This document shows, piece by piece, positions 16,598 to 24,350 of a DNA stretch of 45,249 nt (the stretch's first letter is position 1; every line of letters starts with the position of its first letter). The translations under genes and the position numbers were made by a program. Where the stretch lies: assembly GCF_905232215.1 (NCBI RefSeq), contig NZ_CAJNKE010000013.1, positions 1 to 45,249 on the forward strand. The letters run 5' to 3'. Under the pieces are notes generated by a model. That model did no database searches. It saw nothing but the letters and a program-made list of their open reading frames with translations, and had not been told where the DNA came from. Origin of the DNA: Burkholderia sp. LMG 13014. Its GTDB lineage: Bacteria; Pseudomonadota; Gammaproteobacteria; Burkholderiales; Burkholderiaceae.

Positions 16598-16924
16598 ATG
16601 ATCCCTTCACTACCGGATTCAATTCGCGTCTATTTCGATTTCAGCAATGGCTCCGACACTGCCCGGGTGGCCCAATGCTTCACGCAGGACGCGGTCGTCG
16701 TTGACGAAGGCCGGACGTACTGCGGGCACGACGCGATCGAGTCGTGGAATCGTGACTCACGGAAGAAATACGCGTTCACGGTCGAGCCTGTCGCCGCTTC
16801 CAGAAACGGCGAGCGACTGACGATTACGGCCCGTGTTGTCGGAAACTATCCCGGCAGCCCGGTGCAACTCGACCATGTGTTTGATCTGGCGGGCGACAAG
16901 ATCGGGTCACTGGAGATCCGCTGA
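16598..16924 (+). CDS. SnoaL/NTF2-like small protein
   Basis: A 108-residue protein with the cone-shaped NTF2/SnoaL pattern: an N-terminal helix ([20 protein letters not shown]), [12 protein letters not shown], the GHDAIESWN segment and C-terminal strands. Such proteins are isomerases, hydratases or ligand binders; no activity can be assigned. An upstream in-frame ATG at 16553 is an alternative start. Its stop overlaps the start of the SDR chimera, so the two are translationally coupled and probably controlled by the divergent HxlR gene. Confidence 0.8.
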   Translation: MIPSLPDSIRVYFDFSNGSDTARVAQCFTQDAVVVDEGRTYCGHDAIESWNRDSRKKYAFTVEPVAASRNGERLTITARVVGNYPGSPVQLDHVFDLAGDKIGSLEIR

Positions 16925-17655
16925 TGTCGACGACTTTGGAATTGAAGGACAAGCGTGTGTTGGTGACTGGCGGTACCACGGGTATCGGAAAGGCCGTCGT
17001 CGGCTTGTTTCGCGAACTCGGCGCGCGGGTACTCACCACGGCACGAAAACAACCGGCCGATACACCGGCCGACATCTTCGTCGCGGCGGATCTGGCGACG
17101 GTCGAGGGCTGCGACGCCGTAGCCAAGGCAGTGCTGGCAAACTTTGGCGGCGTTGACGTCATTGTCCACGTCGTGGGCGGTTCAAGCGCACCTGCCGGAG
17201 GCTTCGCCGCATTGGACGAAGACGCGTGGCAGAACGAGTTGAACCTCAATTTGCTGCCCGCCGTCCGACTGGATCGCGCATTGTTGCCAGGCATGCTGGC
17301 ACAACGCGCAGGGGTCGTCATTCACGTCACGTCGATCCAGCGCATGCTTCCGTTGCCGGAATCGACCACGGCCTATGCGGCGGCGAAGGCCGCGCTTTCG
17401 ACCTGCAGCAAAAGTGCCGTGATGCTCGTCTATCGCAAGGACCGGATGCGCGGCGCGGACGTGCTTGCCGCACTCGAGCGGATCGCCGAGGTGCGCGACT
17501 GCGCGGTTCTCAGCGGCGAGGTCGACTTGCTGGTGCAGATAGAGGCGGCCACGCATGAGCGCATCAGCGACATCTGGGCGACCATCAGCGCATTGGACGG
17601 CGTGCAGAACATCACGACCAGCTTCGTGCTCGACTCGGTCGTTCATAAGCGGTGA
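16924..17655 (+). CDS. Chimeric ORF: SDR N-terminal part fused to an Lrp/AsnC RAM domain
   Basis: A 243-residue open frame built from two unrelated families. Residues 1 to about 165 are an SDR, with TGGTTGIGK, the catalytic Ser region VTSIQR and YAAAKAAL. The usual continuation (PG motif, VDGG tail) is absent. From about residue 166 the sequence is the ligand-binding RAM domain of an Lrp/AsnC regulator ([20 protein letters not shown], then [11 protein letters not shown]), without the helix-turn-helix. The join near 17419 looks like a deletion that happened to keep frame. It may be inert; a stand-alone RAM protein could start at ATG 17422, but I see no ribosome site there. Confidence 0.78.
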   Translation: MSTTLELKDKRVLVTGGTTGIGKAVVGLFRELGARVLTTARKQPADTPADIFVAADLATVEGCDAVAKAVLANFGGVDVIVHVVGGSSAPAGGFAALDEDAWQNELNLNLLPAVRLDRALLPGMLAQRAGVVIHVTSIQRMLPLPESTTAYAAAKAALSTCSKSAVMLVYRKDRMRGADVLAALERIAEVRDCAVLSGEVDLLVQIEAATHERISDIWATISALDGVQNITTSFVLDSVVHKR

Positions 17656-17835
17656 CGGCCCGGCGCCGTGGATGAAGACCGACCGGCGCCGCCTGCCATC
17701 GATACGGCGCGAACCGATCACGACCGGGCATCGTGCACCGACGTTGCGGGGCAGGGGGCTTGCCGTCGACCCACTGCCCGTCGATCGGGTTCGCGAACGC
17801 TTTCGCGTCGTCGAATCTCGCCGTTTCTCGCCGCC

Positions 17836-18004
17836 TCAGGCGCCGAGCAGGCCGCGTGCGGCCAGGTTGGCGTACAGGGCGCGCACGCCGAAGGTCCAGG
17901 GCGCACCGCGTAAAGCCGCACGGTATTGACGAGTGCGCCGAGCGTGGGCGTCGAGATGGCGACGCGGTCGCCTAGGTGATGCGTGAATCCGCCGCCGGGT
18001 GCGT
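17836..18004 (-). pseudogene. C-terminal remnant of a fumarylacetoacetate hydrolase family gene
   Basis: Minus-strand translation gives GGFTHHLGDRVAISTPTLGA and LVNTVRLY, then after a one-base frame change APWTFGVRALYANLAARGLL and stop at 17836. This resembles the C-terminal end of FAH-family hydrolases (GDxVxIxxPxLGxLVNxV, then PPWTFG). The upstream part of that gene is missing and is replaced by the end of the LysR gene, so the two were probably joined by a deletion. An intact FAH-family gene is present elsewhere, at 36810-37742. Confidence 0.6.
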
Positions 18005-18784
18005 CGCGATCCTGGGATCGCCGATTGCAACTCTGTGCCCTTCCGCCGCAGCGGTGAGCGTCAATTCGAGGGTATCGAAAACGAGCCCACGGCTCGCGTC
18101 GATCTGCCGTGCCCCAACGCTTTCCAGCCAGCATTGCCACTCCTCATGGCCGTGCCCGGGATGGAGCAATGTGACATGAGCAAGGTCGGCTGCCGAGCCA
18201 AGCGATGCGGCCATTTCGCTTGTACACATCGGTATGAGTTGCTCGGCAAACAACGGAACCGCGTCCATGCCCGCCCACTGCCCGGTTCCACGCACAACGA
18301 TGGCGTCGACGTCAGGTGTAGTGAAATCCGGCGTGTCGTCCGCCGATGTGGAGATGCGAAGTTCTGTTCCAGGCAACGCGTGATTGATGTCTGCCAGCCG
18401 TGGAAGCAACCAACGAATCGCGAACGTGGATGGCAACCCCAGGGTGACGATAGACGCTGTCTTGGCGTGAATGTCTGCGTGTTGAACCAGTTGCGTGAGT
18501 ACGCTTACGGCCACGGTCAACAGTTCGCTTCCTTCTGCCGTCAGCGTCAGCCCAGACGCATGGCGCACGAAAAGTGCACACCGGTAGTGCGATTCCAGTT
18601 GCTGGACCTGACGGCTCACCGCGCCCTGCGTTCGACACAGATGGCCGGCGGCTCTGCTGATGCTCCCGAGTTGCGCCGCGGCGACGAACGACTGGAACGC
18701 TGTCAGCGGCGGCCGCGTCAGGTCGCCCAATGGATATGCATGGGCTGCATACCCGGGTTGCGGATTTTTCGATTGTTCGGTCAT
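17972..18784 (-). CDS. LysR-family regulator, C-terminally truncated
   Basis: A 270-residue frame with a clear LTTR N-terminus (LTAFQSFVAAAQLGSISRAA and QGAVSRQVQQLESHYRCALF) and most of the effector domain. After VAIGDPRIATH, where GcvA-type LTTRs normally continue for about 25 residues, the sequence changes to an unrelated tail and stops. Immediately beyond it are codons of an FAH-family C-terminus in another frame. DNA binding might survive, but the loss of the last strand and helix probably harms function. The start at 18784 has no strong ribosome site. Confidence 0.75.
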   Translation of the reverse strand: MTEQSKNPQPGYAAHAYPLGDLTRPPLTAFQSFVAAAQLGSISRAAGHLCRTQGAVSRQVQQLESHYRCALFVRHASGLTLTAEGSELLTVAVSVLTQLVQHADIHAKTASIVTLGLPSTFAIRWLLPRLADINHALPGTELRISTSADDTPDFTTPDVDAIVVRGTGQWAGMDAVPLFAEQLIPMCTSEMAASLGSAADLAHVTLLHPGHGHEEWQCWLESVGARQIDASRGLVFDTLELTLTAAAEGHRVAIGDPRIATHPAADSRIT

Positions 18785-18924
18785 TGGTGCATCGCTATCC
18801 TGCCTGTACCGGAGGCGCGTCCGTTCGAATGCGTGGAATTGTCAACGAATGATCGGAGAATTGGACCGGCCAGCCTTTCGTAGACATCTTCCAGCCATAA
18901 TTTACGGCAACCGAGGAGGTCAGT

Positions 18925-19428
18925 ATGAGCGGCAAGCGGTACACGGATGAGTTCAAGATCGAAGCAGCCAAGCAAGTCACCGAGCGTGGTCATACGGTGG
19001 CGGACGTGGCCCAGCGTTTGGGCAATACAACGCACAGCCTGTGTGCCTGGCGGGCGAAGTTCGATAAGCCAGACGTCGTGCGGCAGGTTGAACTCGACCA
19101 AAGCGCCGAGATGCGGCGACTGAAGGCCGAACTCAAGCGGGTAACCTGGTTATGCGCTGGTTGCGATGCTGCAATCGGCCTGACCTGCATCCCGCCTGGC
19201 AGTCCGTGGCAAAACGGATTCGTCGAGAGCTTCAACGGCAAGCTGCGCGACGAATTGCTGAATCGCGAATGGTTCCGCAGCCGTGCCGAGGGCCAGGTAC
19301 TCATCGAACGCTGGCGACGGTTTTACAACGCGCGCCGGCCCCATAGCGCGCATCGCTATCAACCTCGGGCCACGGTCCGTCGAGCCTGGCTGGATTCCGA
19401 TAATATCGACGCGAGACTCACTGCCTGA
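18925..19428 (+). mobile_element. IS3-family transposase remnant: OrfA fused to C-terminal OrfB
   Basis: A 167-residue frame preceded by GAGGAGG. The first about 75 residues are an IS3-family OrfA helix-turn-helix and leucine-rich segment ([19 protein letters not shown] and [12 protein letters not shown]). From about residue 85 it is the end of the OrfB DDE integrase domain ([20 protein letters not shown] and [15 protein letters not shown]). The centre, with the first two catalytic acidic residues and the normal -1 frameshift window, is gone. It cannot be an active transposase; the shortened protein might still bind IS ends. No terminal inverted repeats were recognised. Confidence 0.82.
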
Positions 19429-19452
19429 TTGGTCACAAAATTCCGTCTCAGG

Positions 19453-19755
19453 TCAAAATTTCGCCATCTCCGGCGCGTCACCGAAGCGACCAGTCGCTTT
19501 CCCGAACGCGACACGTTGATCCTGTTGCTCGGCATCGCATGTGGCATGCGGGTAGCGCCCCAGTCAGTCCAGTTTCTCGAGTCGGAGGCCTTCGCAGTGC
19601 TCACACCAGACCCTCCGGTGCGGAACCTGTCGTGCCGCCCGGTATTCGAACAAAGGAAAATCCCGTAGCCGCCGGGTTGTCGTCTCGTGAATCTGCTGGC
19701 AGCGCGTGCCACACTGTTCGCAGTACATCACCTTGCTCACCGGCTTCAAATGCAG
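19453..19755 (-). mobile_element. ISL3-family transposase N-terminal remnant
   Basis: The minus strand encodes the zinc-ribbon N-terminus typical of ISL3 transposases: VMYCEQCGTRCQQIHETTTR, then RLRDFPLFEYRAAR and VWCEHC...RLEKLD. A TGA replaces the Trp codon expected in LDWLGRYP; the same frame then continues for about 30 residues with no conserved catalytic domain and ends at TGA 19453. The DDE part is missing. The initiator appears to be lost (CTG or TTG in place of ATG). Confidence 0.75.
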
Positions 19756-20098
19756 TGACAGCGTCAGACTACTTTCCGACGGCCATTGCGCTTGCTCAAG
19801 ACGGTAACCCTTCCAGTAGCCGGTGCCTGAAGGTCTTGCGATCCAGTAATTCGTCCTCCAACGCCTGTTCTTCGCTGCGTCAGATTACAAACTGCCTCGA
19901 AAACTTCCACGGTTTTACGCGATTTACCAATTGTTTCTTCATCAGTCAGGAAAATTCAGGTGTCTTAAGAAAAATCATCTTGGCGTCGTGTTACTTGTGG
20001 AGGGCGTGAATCGGATGAAGCCATGATCGATACCGGTCGAATTGGCGCCGGCACGTACAACCTTGTCATTCAATCATCGACGAAAAAAGGAGAATCAC
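19756..20098. other. Gene-free stretch with lower GC
   Basis: No credible coding region. Base composition is noticeably more AT-rich than the surroundings, with runs such as AAGAAAAATCATCTT, as expected for old insertion-sequence or transferred DNA. The last 15 bases contain the ribosome site AAAGGAG of the DUF4148 gene. Confidence 0.5.
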
Positions 20099-20419
20099 AT
20101 GAAGAAGTCCAGCTTGGTGCCGCTCGTGCTCGCTGTCCTGACGGGAGTCGTTCTGCTTGGTGCACCGGTCGCGTACGCAGAGGATGCGGGCGGAACATCG
20201 GCCACCCCCGACGCCCCGATGTCGAAGCAGGCGCTGAAAGCGCAACGCAAGGCGCAACGCAAAGCGGCTCGGGTCAAACGGAACCAGGAACTGAGCACGC
20301 TCGAGAAGAATGGCTATCGCGTGAGCAAAGACGATCACTATCCTCAGAGCCTTCAAAGGGCCGAGCACAAAGCCGCAGCTCAGAAAGGGGCTGACGACTC
20401 GACTCCGCCCGGGCAGTAA
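20099..20419 (+). CDS. DUF4148 family small periplasmic protein
   Basis: A 106-residue exported protein. ATG 20099 follows AAAGGAG. The signal peptide covers about residues 1-26, ending APVAYA. The mature part is Lys/Arg/Gln-rich (LKAQRKAQRKAARVKRNQEL) followed by NGYRVSKDDHYPQSLQRAE, which matches the conserved end of DUF4148. These proteins are abundant and often multicopy in Burkholderia; their function is not known. It is monocistronic, followed by a hairpin. Confidence 0.82.
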   Translation: MKKSSLVPLVLAVLTGVVLLGAPVAYAEDAGGTSATPDAPMSKQALKAQRKAQRKAARVKRNQELSTLEKNGYRVSKDDHYPQSLQRAEHKAAAQKGADDSTPPGQ

Positions 20420-20433
20420 CGATCCAGCGCCGC

Positions 20434-20461
20434 GACCCGCGCCGCGGCGCCAGCGCGGGTC
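20434..20461 (+). terminator. GC-rich hairpin after the DUF4148 gene
   Basis: A perfect 9-bp stem, GACCCGCGC / GCGCGGGTC, with a 10-base loop just after the stop codon. No T-run follows, so it is only a candidate terminator or mRNA 3'-end stabiliser. Confidence 0.5.
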
Positions 20462-20554
20462 GAGTCACGGCGTCTTGTCATATGTCCAAGCGCACGCCAC
20501 ACACGCCAGCAGCACGCAATCGTCGGCAACGCTCATTCCTTTGAGTCAGTTTCG

Positions 20555-20568
20555 TGCAAACGGTTGCG
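20555..20568. promoter_or_regulatory. LacI-type operator (upstream copy before the dioxygenase operon)
   Basis: The core GCAAACGGTTGC matches the core of the sites at 20665-20680 and 26103-26118 exactly; the flanks are less symmetrical. Its centre lies 111 bases upstream of the centre of the next operator, a spacing that could support looping by a tetrameric LacI-type repressor. Confidence 0.68.
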
Positions 20569-20664
20569 TCAAGAATGATACCCATGGCTGCTGGAAATTT
20601 CGCCTAATTTAGGGTTAACGCTCTATCCATCGCTGATAGTCGACTAGTACTATTGCATCAAGTT

Positions 20665-20680
20665 ATGCAAACGGTTGCAT
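20665..20680. promoter_or_regulatory. LacI-type operator, ATGCAAACGGTTGCAT
   Basis: A 16-bp near-palindrome with a central CG and the AAACGGTT form typical of LacI/GalR-family sites. It abuts the ribosome site (GGAGG) of the intradiol dioxygenase gene, so a bound repressor would act downstream of the transcription start as a roadblock or overlap the promoter. An identical 16-mer lies before the ABC importer at 26103-26118. Confidence 0.8.
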
Positions 20681-20690
20681 GGAGGAAATC

Positions 20691-21605
20691 ATGGCGGAAG
20701 GTACGGTTGCAAGCGCGATTACCGACGATCCCGCGTCGGTTACCGCGATCGTCAAGGCGGCGATGGCGGGGACTCAAGACGCTCGACTGAAGGAGATCGT
20801 CAACGCGCTGGTCGATCACGGACACGCGTTCCTGAAGCAGGTAAAGCTGACCGACGAGGAATTCGAGCGCGGTCTCGCGTTTATCCGTGCCGCGGGGCAT
20901 GCATGCAACGAACGACACAATGAGGTCGTGCTGCTGTCCGACGTGCTGGGTTTTTCGACGCTCGTCGCATTGCTGAACAATTCCGACGCGACGGAGCGCA
21001 CGCCCGGCGCGTTGCTCGGGCCGTTCTACCGCAGCGGTTCGCCGGTCTACGAAAACGGCCAGTCGATCGCAAGCTCGGGGTCTCCCGGCTCGCCACTCTT
21101 CATGCGCGGCTGTGTCGTCGACGTGTCGGGCCGGCCGGTCAAGAACGCACTAGTCGACGTCTGGCAGGCCTCGCCCGTCGGACTCTACGAGAACCAGGAC
21201 CAGAGCCAGCCCGACCGCAACCTGCGCGGCCGCTTTCATACCGATGCAAAAGGGTGGTTCAACTTTAAAACCGTGCGTCCCGCCGGATACCCGGTGCCCA
21301 TCAATGGCCCCGTCGGTACGCTGCTCGCGGCGCAGAACCGCCATCCGTACCGGCCCGCGCACATCCACTTCGTCATCGTCGCGGAAGGTCATGCGACGCT
21401 GGTGTCGCAGGTGTTTGCCGATGATTCGGAGCATCTCGACTCGGACGTCGTATTCGGCGTGCATCGTCGCCTCGTCGGCAATTTCGAGCGCCATGACGCG
21501 GAGACAGGGCCACACGCCGATACCGACGAGGTGTATTACACGCTCGACTTCGAATTCGTCATGGCCGACGGTACGCCGACGTACCCGACGCCGCCCATCG
21601 ACTGA
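20691..21605 (+). CDS. Intradiol ring-cleavage dioxygenase (catechol/hydroxyquinol 1,2-dioxygenase family)
   Basis: A 304-residue Fe(III) dioxygenase with an N-terminal helical dimerisation domain (residues 1-100) and a catalytic beta-sandwich. The iron ligands fall at the classical positions: Y166 (PVGLYENQ), Y200 (PAGYPVP), H224 and H226 (RPAHIHF). It opens a catechol-type ring between the hydroxyls to give a muconate; with hydroxyquinol the product is maleylacetate. The YPVPxxGPVGxLL stretch looks more like hydroxyquinol dioxygenases than catechol ones. ATG 20691 is chosen over 20679 because GGAGGAA lies between them. It is first gene of a five-gene operon behind two LacI-type operators. 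Confidence 0.93.
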   Translation: MAEGTVASAITDDPASVTAIVKAAMAGTQDARLKEIVNALVDHGHAFLKQVKLTDEEFERGLAFIRAAGHACNERHNEVVLLSDVLGFSTLVALLNNSDATERTPGALLGPFYRSGSPVYENGQSIASSGSPGSPLFMRGCVVDVSGRPVKNALVDVWQASPVGLYENQDQSQPDRNLRGRFHTDAKGWFNFKTVRPAGYPVPINGPVGTLLAAQNRHPYRPAHIHFVIVAEGHATLVSQVFADDSEHLDSDVVFGVHRRLVGNFERHDAETGPHADTDEVYYTLDFEFVMADGTPTYPTPPID

Positions 21606-21618
21606 ACAGGAGGGGACA

Positions 21619-22368
21619 GTGTCACGCAACCTGAACGAGAAAGTCGCGGTCATTCTCGGCGGCACCGGCGGAATCGGCGTCACGACCGCAGTGCGTTTCG
21701 CCGAAGCGGGCGCGCGTGTTGTCGTGGTTGGACGAACCGACCTGGACGCAGCGTGGCGCATTGCCGACACGCTGCCCGGCGAAGGACATTCGGGCGCGGT
21801 CGCGACGATCACCGAGAGCGCGACGCTCACTGCGCTCGCCGATGAGGTGCGCGCGCGTTACGGGCGCGCGGACATCCTGGTGAATGCCGCCGGCTTTACG
21901 AAGCCGGTTCGTCATGCGGACCTCGATGCGCTGACGGACGATCTGATCGACGAGATCATGAAGGTCAACTGGCGCGGCCAGTTCTCGGCGATCCGCGCAT
22001 TTCGTGCGCTGCTCGACGCAACGGGCGACGGGCTCGTCGTCAACGTGTCGTCCATCGCGGGCACGACCGGCAACGGCAGCAATGTCGCGTACTGCGCAGC
22101 CAAGGCGGGCGTCGACGTGATGGCACTGTCGCTCGGCCGCGCGCTTGCGCCGAGCATTCGGGTAGTAAACGTGTCTCCGGGCGTGGTGGATACGCAGTTC
22201 GTTCCCGGGCGCGGCGACGATTTCAACGAGAAGGCCGCCGCGACGACGCCGCTTCGCCGGATCGGCGCGCCGGACGATGTCGCTTCCGCCATCGTCGCCT
22301 GCGCGACGACGCTTACTTTCAGTACCGGCACGACGATCGTCGTCGACGGCGGACGCCGGCTGAACTGA
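21619..22368 (+). CDS. SDR-family oxidoreductase
   Basis: A 249-residue classical SDR starting at GTG 21619 with a strong AGGAGGGG site. Motifs are GGTGGIGVT, NAAG, NVSS, YCAAK and the final VVDGG. The basic residue after beta-2 (VVGRTD) suggests NADP(H) use. It sits between the ring-cleavage dioxygenase and the BKACE gene, so it may reduce the ring-fission product or prepare the dihydroxylated ring substrate upstream of cleavage. Which of these cannot be decided from sequence. Confidence 0.9.
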   Translation: MSRNLNEKVAVILGGTGGIGVTTAVRFAEAGARVVVVGRTDLDAAWRIADTLPGEGHSGAVATITESATLTALADEVRARYGRADILVNAAGFTKPVRHADLDALTDDLIDEIMKVNWRGQFSAIRAFRALLDATGDGLVVNVSSIAGTTGNGSNVAYCAAKAGVDVMALSLGRALAPSIRVVNVSPGVVDTQFVPGRGDDFNEKAAATTPLRRIGAPDDVASAIVACATTLTFSTGTTIVVDGGRRLN

Positions 22369-22386
22369 TTGTCTGGAGATCTATCG

Positions 22387-23268
22387 ATGCATCCTCGCAA
22401 GACCATCATTACGTGCGCGGTCACGGGCAACATCACCCGACCCGAGCAGCATCCGGGCCTGCCGGTCACGCCCGAGCAGATCGCGCATGCGTCGCTCGAA
22501 GCCGCGCAGGCCGGCGCCGCCGTCGTGCACATCCACGTCCGCGATCCGGCCACGGGCAGACCGTCGATGGACCTCGAGCTCTATCGCGACGTTATCAACC
22601 GGATTCGCTCGGTCGATCGCGAGCTGATCATCAATCTGACGACCGGTCCGGGCGGACGTTTCATTCCGAGCGACGACGATCCCAAGGTTGCCGCGCCAGG
22701 CACGACGCTGCTGCCGCCCGAAAAGCGCGTGGAACACATTCTCGCGCTGAAACCCGACATCTGCAGTCTTGATCTGAACACGATGAACTCCGGAGCCGAG
22801 GTCGTCATCAACACCCCGAAGAACGTCACGCGGATGGCCGAGGTGATCCGCCGGGCAGGCGTCAAGCCGGAGCTCGAGATCTTCGATTCCGGCGATATCC
22901 ATCTGGCGCGGGATCTCATCGCGAGTGGCGTGCTGGACGGCCCAGGGCTATGGACCTTCGTCAGCGGCGTCAAGTACGGGTTCGGAGCGTCGCCGGAAAC
23001 GCTGCTCTATGCGCGCGGCCTGTTGCCGCCGGGGGCAATATGGTCCGCGTTCGGGGTCGGACGTTTCGAATTCCCGATCGTCGCGCAGGCGTGGCTCGCG
23101 GGCGGGCACGTGCGGGTCGGCCTCGAGGACAACATCTATATTGAGAAGGGCGTGCTTGCCGAGAGCAATGCGGCGCTCGTCGCGCGGGCCCGCGAGATCG
23201 TTACGCTGCTCGGTGGCGAGATCGCGACGAGCCGCGACGCACGCGAAAGCCTCGGCCTCTCGTCCTGA
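22387..23268 (+). CDS. BKACE family beta-keto acid cleavage enzyme (DUF849)
   Basis: A 293-residue TIM-barrel enzyme of the 3-keto-5-aminohexanoate cleavage family, which converts a beta-keto acid plus acetyl-CoA into a CoA thioester plus acetoacetate. Metal ligands are H48 and H50 (VVHIHVRD) with E247 in VRVGLEDNIY, where R243 and D248 match the catalytic Arg and Asp of the family. SLDLNTMN and LEIFDSG are further family segments. ATG 22387 has CTGGAG upstream. In this operon the beta-keto acid could be 3-oxoadipate derived from intradiol cleavage, which would yield succinyl-CoA and acetoacetate. That specificity is inference; the family covers many beta-keto acids. Confidence 0.92.
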   Translation: MHPRKTIITCAVTGNITRPEQHPGLPVTPEQIAHASLEAAQAGAAVVHIHVRDPATGRPSMDLELYRDVINRIRSVDRELIINLTTGPGGRFIPSDDDPKVAAPGTTLLPPEKRVEHILALKPDICSLDLNTMNSGAEVVINTPKNVTRMAEVIRRAGVKPELEIFDSGDIHLARDLIASGVLDGPGLWTFVSGVKYGFGASPETLLYARGLLPPGAIWSAFGVGRFEFPIVAQAWLAGGHVRVGLEDNIYIEKGVLAESNAALVARAREIVTLLGGEIATSRDARESLGLSS

Positions 23269-23372
23269 ACGCAACCCAACGTTCGACATTCAACGCCACG
23301 GATGGATGCGCGGTGACCCGACGGTCATCGCGTCATGCATCCGAATCGACATCTTCCCGGAGACAATCGAGT

Positions 23373-24350
23373 ATGAAATGCATTCGAGTCCAGCAGAAAA
23401 GCGCCGATATCAGCGCGCTCGCACTGAGCATCGACACCCGGCCTGTCCCGCAGGTCGATACGACCGACTGCCTGATCGAGATCGAGAGCGCCGGCGTCAA
23501 CCCGAGCGATGTGAAGGCCGTGCTCGGTTTCATGCCGCACGCAGTGTGGCCGCGCACGCCGGGGCGAGACTACGCGGGGCGTGTGATCGACGGGCCGCCG
23601 GAGCTGATCGGCAAGGAAGTCTGGGGCAGCAGCGGCGAGCTCGGTATCCGTCGCGACGGCACCCACGCCAGCCATCTCGTCGTGCCGGCGTACAGCGTGC
23701 GCGAGAAACCGGCGAACCTGACGATGGACGAGGCGGGATCGATCGGCGTACCGTTCGTCACCGCTTTCGAGGGCTTGCACCGTGCCGGCGGCGTGCAGCG
23801 GGGCGACGTCGTGCTCGTGCTGGGTGCAAACGGCAAAGTCGGGCAAGCCGCTGTCCAGCTTGCGACGATGGCGGGGGCGGAAGTGATCGGTGTCGTGCGC
23901 GACGATCCGTCTTACGTCGGGCACGCAAGCGCCGATGTTACGATGATCAACGCATCGGCTGAGCCGTTCGACGAACTCGTGCTCGAGATGACTGCCGGCC
24001 GTGGCGCAAACATCGTTTACAACACGGTCGGGAGTCCATACTTCGAGCGTGCGAATCGTGCGATGGCCGTGCGCGGCACGCAGATCCTGATCTCGACGGT
24101 CGAGCGCGCGGTGCCGTTCGACATCTTCGCGTTCTATCGCGGGCAGCACACCTACGTCGGGATCGACACGCTCGCGCTTGACACGCAGCACTGCGCGGAC
24201 GTCCTCGATGCGTTGTTGCCGTCTTTCGAACGGGGTGCGTTGAAGCCGTTCCCGATCGATGCCGATTGGGTGTTCGATCTTGCGGACGCGGCGCACGCGT
24301 ATCGGGCGGTATTCAGCGGCACCGCGAACCGGGTGCTGCTCAAGCCATGA
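23373..24350 (+). CDS. MDR-type zinc-independent alcohol dehydrogenase / quinone-oxidoreductase-like reductase
   Basis: A 325-residue medium-chain dehydrogenase/reductase. The N-terminal GroES-like part (AGVNPSDVKAVLG, GRDYAGRV) has no zinc-binding cysteine cluster, and the Rossmann part has VLGANGKVGQAAVQLA with the NTVG segment. These features fit the quinone/enone reductase branch. ATG 23373 follows GGAGACAATCGAGT; upstream codons lack coding character. In this operon it could reduce the double bond of maleylacetate or a related enone. True maleylacetate reductases belong to a different (iron-ADH) family, so this would be a replacement. Confidence 0.87.
   Translation: MKCIRVQQKSADISALALSIDTRPVPQVDTTDCLIEIESAGVNPSDVKAVLGFMPHAVWPRTPGRDYAGRVIDGPPELIGKEVWGSSGELGIRRDGTHASHLVVPAYSVREKPANLTMDEAGSIGVPFVTAFEGLHRAGGVQRGDVVLVLGANGKVGQAAVQLATMAGAEVIGVVRDDPSYVGHASADVTMINASAEPFDELVLEMTAGRGANIVYNTVGSPYFERANRAMAVRGTQILISTVERAVPFDIFAFYRGQHTYVGIDTLALDTQHCADVLDALLPSFERGALKPFPIDADWVFDLADAAHAYRAVFSGTANRVLLKP

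Noticed and set aside
18885-18895. ATCTTCCA near 18.89 kb as a fourth oxygenase-regulon operator
   Set aside because: Only one half of the palindrome is present, and it lies before an IS remnant; similar single halves occur by chance (for example near 23350).
19429-20098. Plus-strand small open frames as novel short genes
   Set aside because: They oppose or flank the ISL3 remnant and have no ribosome sites or conserved segments.
20418-20690. Possible small RNA or riboswitch before the dioxygenase operon
   Set aside because: Apart from one terminator-like hairpin and two LacI-type operators I see no conserved riboswitch core or paired structure spanning the region.
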